DNA of 5,376 nt, from assembly GCA_937888735.1 (NCBI GenBank), contig CALASN010000067.1:1-5376 (forward strand), in the 5' to 3' direction. The translations under genes and the position numbers were made by a program. This DNA comes from UBA5499 sp002426275. GTDB lineage: Bacteria > Bacillota > DTU084. The first letter of the stretch is position 1. Every line of letters starts with the position of its first letter. A model generated the notes under the pieces. That model ran no database searches, was not told the DNA's origin, and saw nothing but the letters and a program-made list of their open reading frames with translations. Positions 1 to 5,376 of the stretch are shown piece after piece.

Positions 1-144
1 GTGGCGTTTACTAGTTCCGAAAAAATAGTTTCTGCGATCCTTGCTACGTTATGCCCTTTTTTAGCCACAAAACCCCGTCTAACCCCCAATTTCACATCTC
101 TTTTCAGGAAAACAACTCCAATTTTGCCGGCTTTTGAGCTTTGT

Positions 145-174
145 GTCGCGTTTAATCTTACAAAGTCGCGTTTA
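145..174. repeat. Tandem pair of GTCGCGTTTA repeats, 20-base period
   Basis: Two identical 10-base copies lie at 145-154 and 165-174, exactly 20 bases (about two helical turns) apart. A third copy with one mismatch is at 1-10, and its match extends to 12 bases against 165-176. The regular spacing suggests a protein binding site such as a transposase site, though this is not demonstrated. Confidence 0.6.
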
Positions 175-190
175 CTTTTTCAATCGACCT

Positions 191-226
191 TTCACGGAGC
201 CGTAAATTGACCATTTTCACGGAGCC
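191..226. repeat. Direct repeat TTCACGGAGCC, two copies
   Basis: Identical 11-base copies lie at 191-201 and 216-226, 25 bases apart. Both are preceded by GACC and a short T-rich spacer, so the similarity extends to GACC-(A)-TTTCACGGAGCC. They lie between the GTCGCGTTTA repeats and the end of the permease gene and probably belong to the same element end. Confidence 0.65.
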
Positions 227-278
227 CCATCATACCTGCTCACGCCGTTGCCGATGCGGCTTCGCCACAGACGCTCAA

Positions 279-3200
279 TCATTCCACTGATTTTAAGGAC
301 TCCAACATTTCAATCTTGTCTATCCTAGGTTTCAGGCACTGATTGACCAGCCAAGTAAAGGACATGGTCAGAAGGACGGCGCCCAGATAGCCGTGCCAGG
401 TAAGGTCCCGGTTAAGCAGCAGCAAATCCGATTCCACGGTGATGATCACCGTGCGATAAAGAAAGGTTCCAAACACTAGGCCCACGAGGCTCCCCACAAG
501 CGACAAGATCACCGTTTCGCGAAAGATGTAAGCATGGGTTTCCCAATCATAGAAGCCCAGCACCTTGAGGGTGGCCAGTTCCCGCTGGCGTTCGCTGATA
601 TTGATGTTCGTCAGATTGTAGAGAACGACAAAGGCGAGCAATCCGGCGGCAATGATCAAAATCCAGATGATGGCGTCCACGCTGTCCAGGGTCGTGCCAA
701 TGTTTCCCATCAGATCATCTGTGAAGGTAACAGTCTCTACGCCGGCAACGGACGACAAGTACTTGTTCACTTTCTCCTTGCTGTGTCCGCCCATAACGGC
801 AAAAAATTGATTATAGCCTGGCCGCTGCCCGAACGCGGCTTGATAAGCGCTTTTCCCAAGGTAAACGTAATTCAAGGCGTAGTTCGTTGTAATCCCCGTG
901 ACTCTAACGCGATGCTTCTCATTCCCGTCCAAAAACTTTACCCAAATTGTATCTCCGATCCCGGCATGCAAATTTAGCGCAAGCTTCTCTGTAATCACCG
1001 CGCTGCTGTCCGTAAAGGAAAAATTTTCTCTGGTCCGGGGATCCCGGAGCGAGACATAATCTGTGAAGTCCTCCGCATCTTTGGGAGAGACGACGTATAT
1101 GTTGTAAGTATTTTTTGCGTCTCCCCTCAGGCTTGCCTCTGCCGCGGCATTGAAGGCCTCTGTCGCCTGAGCAAAATAGTTTTTGTCCGCTAAGCGCGAA
1201 TAGAGCTTTGGCGACGGACTGCCTGCGAAGCTGATTGTAACATTGTAATGGAAGATCTCGCCGAATTGATCATGCAAAATCGTCATCTCCGCGTTTTTTA
1301 CCCCGAACGCCGTGACCACCAGCGCGGTGCAGCCCACAATTCCCACAAGGGACATCAGTAACCGTTTTTTGTTCAAGACCAAATTCCTGATGGTGACTTT
1401 TCGGGTGAAGGCGAGCCTGCGCCAAACAGGTTTGACATATTCTAAAAGGACGCGTTTCCCACTTTGGGGAGCTTTGGGACGCATCAGGGCAGCCGGCGAT
1501 TCCCGCAAACAATTTTTGACAGCAACGCCGGTAGAGAGGGTAGTGAGCAACACAGTTGCAAGAACGGAGAGCGCGCCGATGGCCGGATAGAACGCAGGCT
1601 TCATCGTCGGCAAGGCGAAAGCGATCCCGTACGCTCCCCAGGCGATGGTGGGAATCAGCCAAAACCCCACGGTAATTCCCAAGACGCTCCCCAAGAGGCT
1701 GGCGGAGGCGGCATATGACAAATATCTGCCGGCGATCTTGTGGTTTGCATAACCAAGCGCTTTAAAAGTACCGATCAAGCCCCTTTCTTCGTCCACCATC
1801 CTGGTCATGGTAGTCAGGCAGACAAGCGCGGCCACGAGAAAAAAGACGCTGGGAAACACAGTTGCCAGATCCCGCATCCGCTTAGTGCTGCTGTTATAGT
1901 TAGCAAAGCCCTCGTTCAGCTCTCTGTCCAGCACATACCACTTTGGTTGGCCAAGCTGGGAGAGTTCCCGCTGGGACGCCGTAAGTTTTTCCTTAGCTGC
2001 CGCCAGCCGCGTCACCACCGCCGCTTTTTCAGCATGATATTCCTTGGTCTTTGCTGCCAGCTCTCTCTCCCCGCCTGAGATCTTTTCTGCGCTGGCGGCC
2101 AGTTTTGCTTCGGCTGCCGTCAGCTTAGCCTTCGCCTCAGCTGTGCGGGCGCGAACCTCCGCTCTGCCGTTTTGGCAATCTAGTTTTGCCGCGGCCAATT
2201 CGCTTTGCGCTGCGGCAAGCTGCTGCCTTGCGGCGTCTATTTCCGCCCGGCGCTGCGCAAAGCTGTTTTTCACAGCTCCAAGTTCGTCATACTGTTTCTG
2301 TGCCGTAAGCAATTGTGATTTCAGCGCGTCAAGCTGCGCAATCCTTCCGCTGGCCTGCTCTTCAGTCAGAGCCGCACCTTGCAGCGCCGCCTGATATTCT
2401 CGGTTCAGCACCTCGTATGCCGGCATTCCCAGGGCGGAATCCCTGGCCGCCCGCAGCGCCGCAAGCCGGCTGAGCGCGTCAGCTTGCGCCCGCAAGTTGT
2501 CCAGTTGCGCTTTCATGGAAGGAAGCGCGAATGCTATTTGCGCGATTGGCATTCCCACCGCTTGCTCGGCGCGCTTTTGGGCTGCTTCCAGTTGGGATTC
2601 CGCCACAGCCAACCGCCCCTGTTTGGACAAGAGCTCCTCCTCCCCGGCAGCGATCTGCGCGGCCGCGTCATCCAGCCGCGCTTTGGCAACTGTTAATTCC
2701 TGGGCGGCAGCCGCATTTCGCTGATACGCGGCAAGCCCTGCGGCATATTTGCCGCGTGCGCCCGCCAGCCGCTCCGCTCCCCGCTCTAGCTGCGCTTTTG
2801 CCCCGGCCAGCTTCTCCCTGGCCTCTCTTTCCGCGGTCGCATATTTCTCCTGCGCTTCAGCCAAATCCGCCCGAAACTGATCTCGACGAAGCGTCTGACG
2901 TTTTTGGGCAAGAGCTTTGAGGCGCTCTTCCGCGATATCCGTACGCGCGAAATATTTATTCTCAAAAGCGTTCAATTTCTTGGCGCCTTTTACGGTCACG
3001 TACATGTCCGTATAACCAGCTCCCAGAAAGTTATCCTCTGGCACATACAGAACGTAATCTATGGTTCCGCCGCCCACGGAGGTATTGCCTTGCATAAAGA
3101 ATATATAGTACGCAGATTCTGCAACGCCGACGACTGTGTACTTTTGCCGCGCCAGCGAAGCGCCGCTCGTCTCGTCTGAATTTTCGTTTAGCGAAACCGT

Positions 3201-3668
3201 GCTGCCAAGCTCGATGTTTTTCAAGCCGATAGACGGGCGGACGATGACCGCCTCTCCATCTCTTCGCGGCCAGCGGCCGGCTATCAAATTCAGGCGATTG
3301 ATATAATCAGACGTCGCAGCAGCCGCTTTAGACAGACCATTGATGCGAAAGGCGTAATCTTTATCTTCCACGGAGCCTGTCGCATCCAGGGTGTGGGTTG
3401 CCATAACGCCAGACACGCCGTCGATATCGCCTATTGCTTTCACGTCCTCATCTGTAAACCCATACGTTGAGAGCAGCCGCAGATCCATCACGTTCTGTCT
3501 GTCGTAGTATTCGTCCCCGGCTCGTTTCATGTTGGGCGAAATCGCCGCCAACCCCGCAAAAGCGCCGGCCCCCAAAAAGGAGATCAGAACGATGGAGATG
3601 AATCTGCTGATGGTGCTTTTGACAGTGCGCCTTGAGCTTTTTTGAAACGCTGCGCTTTTCATCACCAT
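279..3668 (-). CDS. FtsX/MacB-like ABC transporter permease with long extracytoplasmic coiled coil
   Basis: This is the membrane subunit of an ABC system of the FtsX/MacB superfamily (COG0577-type) and is complete at 1129 aa. Residues 1-22 are basic and cytoplasmic, and membrane helix 1 is at about 23-43. A large outside region (44-603) contains a mixed alpha/beta part (about 45-235) and an Ala/Glu/Lys/Gln-rich coiled coil (about 236-575). The first FtsX domain has helices at about 604-624, 650-675 and 692-715. Helix 5 is at about 770-790, a second outside domain at 791-998, and the last helices at about 999-1019, 1052-1072 and 1093-1110. Both FtsX domains carry the expected coupling segment, EERGLIGTFKALGY at 627 and ERQRELATLKVLGF at 1026. 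The conserved-looking WYVLDR at 577-582 leads into helix 2. The start is uncertain: ATG at 3668 overlaps the ATPase gene by 7 bases, and ATG at 3662 forms a TGATG overlap. The partner ATPase is directly upstream. Substrate unknown; lipoproteins, peptides or wall-enzyme control are all possible. The family call is firm. Confidence 0.95.
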   Translation of the reverse strand: MVMKSAAFQKSSRRTVKSTISRFISIVLISFLGAGAFAGLAAISPNMKRAGDEYYDRQNVMDLRLLSTYGFTDEDVKAIGDIDGVSGVMATHTLDATGSVEDKDYAFRINGLSKAAAATSDYINRLNLIAGRWPRRDGEAVIVRPSIGLKNIELGSTVSLNENSDETSGASLARQKYTVVGVAESAYYIFFMQGNTSVGGGTIDYVLYVPEDNFLGAGYTDMYVTVKGAKKLNAFENKYFARTDIAEERLKALAQKRQTLRRDQFRADLAEAQEKYATAEREAREKLAGAKAQLERGAERLAGARGKYAAGLAAYQRNAAAAQELTVAKARLDDAAAQIAAGEEELLSKQGRLAVAESQLEAAQKRAEQAVGMPIAQIAFALPSMKAQLDNLRAQADALSRLAALRAARDSALGMPAYEVLNREYQAALQGAALTEEQASGRIAQLDALKSQLLTAQKQYDELGAVKNSFAQRRAEIDAARQQLAAAQSELAAAKLDCQNGRAEVRARTAEAKAKLTAAEAKLAASAEKISGGERELAAKTKEYHAEKAAVVTRLAAAKEKLTASQRELSQLGQPKWYVLDRELNEGFANYNSSTKRMRDLATVFPSVFFLVAALVCLTTMTRMVDEERGLIGTFKALGYANHKIAGRYLSYAASASLLGSVLGITVGFWLIPTIAWGAYGIAFALPTMKPAFYPAIGALSVLATVLLTTLSTGVAVKNCLRESPAALMRPKAPQSGKRVLLEYVKPVWRRLAFTRKVTIRNLVLNKKRLLMSLVGIVGCTALVVTAFGVKNAEMTILHDQFGEIFHYNVTISFAGSPSPKLYSRLADKNYFAQATEAFNAAAEASLRGDAKNTYNIYVVSPKDAEDFTDYVSLRDPRTRENFSFTDSSAVITEKLALNLHAGIGDTIWVKFLDGNEKHRVRVTGITTNYALNYVYLGKSAYQAAFGQRPGYNQFFAVMGGHSKEKVNKYLSSVAGVETVTFTDDLMGNIGTTLDSVDAIIWILIIAAGLLAFVVLYNLTNINISERQRELATLKVLGFYDWETHAYIFRETVILSLVGSLVGLVFGTFLYRTVIITVESDLLLLNRDLTWHGYLGAVLLTMSFTWLVNQCLKPRIDKIEMLESLKSVE

Positions 3669-4363
3669 TCAATCCCTTCTGCAGACATGGGGGTGGGATT
3701 ATCCCGTATTTCCGCTACCGTACCGTTGCTAATCCTAATCACCCTATCGGCGATTGCTTCAAAGGCAGAGTTATGCGTAATGATGACAACTGTCTTCTCG
3801 TTTTTGCGGCAGGTGTCCTGCAATAATTTCAAGATATTTTTGCCTGTCTGATAATCAAGCGCTCCCGTGGGCTCATCGCAAAGCAGCAGCTTCGGGTTCT
3901 TGGCAAGGGCGCGGGCAATGGCCACCCGCTGCTGTTCCCCGCCCGAAAGCTGGGATGGGAAATTCTGCAGTCTCTCTCCCAACCCGACGTCCAGCAGACA
4001 TTGTTCGGCGTCAAGGGGCTCTTGGCAAATTTGGGCGGCAAGCTCGACATTTTCCAAGGCTGTCAAATTCGGTACCAGATTATAAAACTGAAACACAAAG
4101 CCTATCTCTTCACGACGGTACCGGATCAGTTGCCGCCGGCTATATTTGCTGATCTGCGCCCCGTCCAAGTAGATCTCTCCGGACGTACAGGTGTCCATGC
4201 CTCCCAGCATATTCAGCACCGTGGTTTTGCCTGCGCCGGAAGGCCCCACAATGAGCGCGAGCTCTGCTTTGTTGACGGTAAAATCAATGCCTCTGACAGC
4301 TTCCACTTTCACTTCACCGCTCTGGTATACTTTGCGCACATTTTTAAACTCAACAAACGCCAT
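3662..4363 (-). CDS. ABC transporter ATP-binding protein, LolD/MacB type
   Basis: This is the cytoplasmic ATPase that powers the adjacent permease. The protein is 233 aa, a normal length for the LolD/MacB/YknY class (COG1136-type). All motifs are intact: Walker A GPSGAGKT at 40-47, Q-loop Q92 in FVFQFYN, signature LSGGEQQR at 139-146, Walker B LLLCDEP with D163 and E164, D-loop GALD at 167-170, and H-loop H197 in IITHN. The reading frame is open back to ATG 4387, but ATG 4363 is preferred because a strong AGGAGGAG lies 7 bases before it, and family members begin near this point (MAFVEFKNVRKVY). The eight extra residues of the longer form (MVVRRRSN) would translate the ribosome binding site. 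The stop TGA overlaps the permease start. I recognise the family and the pairing with an FtsX-type permease, but not the substrate. Confidence 0.96.
   Translation of the reverse strand: MAFVEFKNVRKVYQSGEVKVEAVRGIDFTVNKAELALIVGPSGAGKTTVLNMLGGMDTCTSGEIYLDGAQISKYSRRQLIRYRREEIGFVFQFYNLVPNLTALENVELAAQICQEPLDAEQCLLDVGLGERLQNFPSQLSGGEQQRVAIARALAKNPKLLLCDEPTGALDYQTGKNILKLLQDTCRKNEKTVVIITHNSAFEAIADRVIRISNGTVAEIRDNPTPMSAEGIEW
3673..3680 (-). promoter_or_regulatory. Ribosome binding site for the permease, inside the ATPase gene
   Basis: The minus strand reads AGAAGGGA. It lies 4 bases before ATG 3668 and 10 bases before ATG 3662, so spacing is short for the first and slightly long for the second and does not settle the start. 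Its position within the last codons of the ATPase gene, with the stop/start overlap, points to translational coupling of the two subunits. Confidence 0.5.
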
Positions 4364-4370
4364 GTTTGAT

Positions 4371-4378
4371 CTCCTCCT
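4371..4378 (-). promoter_or_regulatory. Strong ribosome binding site for the ATPase gene
   Basis: The minus strand reads AGGAGGAG followed by 7 bases (ATCAAAC) and ATG at 4363. This near-perfect Shine-Dalgarno sequence decides the start in favour of 4363 over the upstream in-frame ATG at 4387. I could not find a convincing -35/-10 pair upstream; TAAAAT near 4515-4520 is an isolated -10-like hexamer without a good -35 at the right distance. Confidence 0.85.
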
Positions 4379-4937
4379 AACAACCATTTGCAGGGAAGCA
4401 CCAGAAGGCGCACTGCCTTGCTTAATCGACAGTCAGACGCAAAACTGTTCCTTTGCCCTGCATTCCGTCCCTCTGCGCAGACATCTTCGCCAAATTGTCT
4501 CTGGGCGATAATCCATTTTAGGTCTTCAGCCAGGCCAATCGTATTCCGGCAACTTCCGCAGCGTTTTGTAAATAGCCTTCGCTTCCAAAGCCAATGATTT
4601 GAGAGCCTATGTCTCGCTCGAACCGTTCGCGGGAACAGAGGAGCTACACCCAAAATGGCATTCCCCAGGAGAACGTCCAAAAATCATTAGGGCTTTACCT
4701 GGCAGGGAAGCGGCTGTTCCATCTTTCCCAAATGCGGGAGCGCTGCGAACTGGTTCGGCAGTGACGCCCCCCTCCGCCATTGTATCCTGTTCCTGCCGGA
4801 AAATGACTTTTGAGGATAAAAAAACATCCCCTCTGCGCTCTTGACATAAACAGCCGGGACTTGCGGCAGGAAAAGCCGGCCGCCGCCTGATTGGGATAAG
4901 ACTATATGCTGCCAGGATGGGGCGCCGGGTAGACCAT

Positions 4938-4955
4938 GGCTCTTCCGGAAAAGCC
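4938..4955 (-). other. Stem-loop directly after the beta-helix gene stop
   Basis: On the minus strand GGCTTTTCCGGAAGAGCC can fold into a 7-bp stem (one G-U pair) with a CCGG loop, starting immediately after the TAA stop. The following bases (ATGGTCTACC) contain no U-run, so it is not a standard intrinsic terminator. It may be an mRNA 3'-end or stability hairpin, or chance. Confidence 0.3.
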
Positions 4956-5376
4956 TTAAGGAGCATCCTCCTCTGCCAACAGATCCCAGCAAGCCTTCTG
5001 CCCAGGTTGAAGAATCTGACCGGGACCGCACTTTACATTTCGCTCCACGCAAGAATCAACCCCAAGTTGGACATCATGCGCTAAAACAGCGCCCACTTTT
5101 ACTCGGGCCCGCTTTTGTACTTCCACATTAGAAGCCAAAATAGCGCCTTGACACCGAGCGCCTTCTCCGATCTTCACGTTCTCCCACAGCACGCAGCCTG
5201 CGAGCTGAGCGCCCGCTTCGATCACAGAGCCTGCGCCGATGGAAAGCGGTCCTGTGAGCTTGGCGCCCGCTTCGATCCGCACACCTGGTCCTAAAAGCAC
5301 AGGGCCTCGGATCACAGAGCTGGGATGGATTTCCACCTTGCCCTGAATCATGATCTCTTCTCGCAATTTAGTTGCG
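4956..5376 (-). CDS. C-terminal hexapeptide-repeat (beta-helix) part of a probable sugar nucleotidyltransferase, 5' end outside window
   Basis: The reading frame is open to the right edge (first visible residues ATKLREEIMIQG), so this is most simply the 3' end of a longer gene; 139 residues are visible. It consists almost entirely of hexads with a small aliphatic residue in phase, for example VEIHPS, VLLGPG, VRIEAG, LSIGAG, SVIEAG and KIGEGA, the signature of a left-handed parallel beta-helix (LbetaH). A run of about 15 such turns at a C-terminus fits NDP-sugar pyrophosphorylases such as mannose-1-phosphate guanylyltransferase or the eIF2B-gamma-like group, which make activated sugars in the cytoplasm. 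The catalytic Rossmann-like domain is not visible. An internal ATG at 5351 has only a weak AAGAG before it, so a separate small acyltransferase-like protein is possible but less likely. The protein ends WDLLAEEDAP with a TAA stop. Function is inferred from the fold and remains moderately uncertain. Confidence 0.7.
   Translation of the reverse strand, partial: ATKLREEIMIQGKVEIHPSSVIRGPVLLGPGVRIEAGAKLTGPLSIGAGSVIEAGAQLAGCVLWENVKIGEGARCQGAILASNVEVQKRARVKVGAVLAHDVQLGVDSCVERNVKCGPGQILQPGQKACWDLLAEEDAP

Larger units (their letters stand above)
1..226. mobile_element. Possible terminal repeat region of an IS21-like insertion sequence (partial)
   Basis: This stretch is AT-richer than the neighbouring genes and contains two sets of short direct repeats: TTCACGGAGCC at 191-201 and 216-226, and GTCGCGTTTA at 145-154 and 165-174, with a one-mismatch copy GTGGCGTTTA at 1-10. 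Several short repeats near the ends, rather than one inverted repeat, are characteristic of the IS21 family. The family name is a recollection-based inference and no transposase is in the window. If correct, the outer end is near 226 and the element extends beyond the left edge. On the minus strand a frame is open from about 185 to the left edge, with a GTG at 95 but no good ribosome binding site; it could be the start of an element gene or simply spurious. Confidence 0.4.
4364..4955. other. 592-base gap without a convincing intact gene
   Basis: Between the beta-helix gene and the ABC operon I see no reading frame with both a ribosome binding site and recognisable protein content. The longer frames here (for instance minus 4607-4966 and plus 4599-4844) have no recognisable motifs and erratic composition. 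One minus-strand frame (4422-4643) reads like ordinary protein in part but has no start codon at its 5' end and one internal stop; it may be the remnant of a lost gene. The promoter of the ABC operon should lie in this gap but cannot be pinpointed. No tRNA, riboswitch or CRISPR repeat was seen. Confidence 0.5.

Noticed and set aside
1..210. Plus-strand open frame of 69 codons starting at the first base
   Set aside because: No recognisable motif or ribosome binding site, and it runs through the short DNA repeats that look non-coding.
245..270. GC-rich short inverted repeats downstream of the permease as a terminator
   Set aside because: The stems are only 4-5 bp and are not followed by a U-run on the minus strand.
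2044..2920. Several overlapping plus-strand open frames rich in Ala, Ser and Pro
   Set aside because: They lie antisense to the alanine-rich coiled-coil part of the permease, whose GC-rich codons leave few stops on the opposite strand. They have no ribosome binding sites and no recognisable domains.
4811..4832. GAGGAT and ATCCCCTC flanking a run of A residues, as an intrinsic terminator
   Set aside because: The T-run on the minus strand would sit in the loop rather than after the stem, so it does not have terminator geometry.
4841..4869. Plus-strand TTGACA as a promoter
   Set aside because: The hexamer is perfect, but no -10-like sequence lies 16-18 bases downstream and no plus-strand gene follows.
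4607..4966. Minus-strand open frame of 119 codons between the beta-helix gene and the ABC operon
   Set aside because: It starts inside the end of the preceding gene without a ribosome binding site, and its sequence shows no familiar domain. Kept only as part of the gap description.

Overview
The window looks like chromosomal DNA from a Gram-positive, Clostridia-type bacterium (Bacillota). This is an inference from the strong AGGAGG-type ribosome binding site, the moderate GC content, and the type of ABC permease, a very long FtsX/MacB-like protein of a kind I associate with clostridia. All supported genes lie on the minus strand, so transcription runs from right to left.

Right edge (4956-5376): the 3' end of a gene entering the window. 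It encodes a left-handed beta-helix built from hexapeptide repeats, most like the C-terminal domain of a sugar-1-phosphate nucleotidyltransferase. The catalytic part would lie beyond the right edge. A small stem-loop overlaps its stop codon, followed by a 592-base gap (4364-4955) with no convincing intact gene. The gap contains one interrupted reading frame that could be a gene remnant.

Centre (279-4363): a two-gene operon. A complete ATPase of the LolD/MacB type (233 aa, all nucleotide-binding motifs present) is followed by a 1129-aa permease. The permease has eight predicted membrane helices, two FtsX-type domains and a roughly 340-residue alanine-rich coiled coil predicted to lie outside the membrane. 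The genes overlap by 1 or 7 bases, depending on the permease start, so they are probably translationally coupled. Together they would form one homodimeric-type transporter or mechanotransmission complex (two ATPases with two permeases). The substrate cannot be read from the sequence.

Left edge (1-278): an AT-richer stretch with short direct repeats (TTCACGGAGCC twice, GTCGCGTTTA twice plus a one-mismatch copy at the very edge). This arrangement resembles the repeated termini of an IS21-like insertion sequence. Any transposase would lie outside the window, so the assignment is tentative. A 21-codon frame beginning on the permease stop (MIERLWRS...) runs into these repeats.

The most unusual element is the permease's extracytoplasmic coiled-coil hairpin, with a Gly-Met-Pro-rich tip that shares a nine-residue motif with a loop between two membrane helices of the same protein. 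I found no CRISPR array, tRNA, rRNA, riboswitch or convincing intrinsic terminator.
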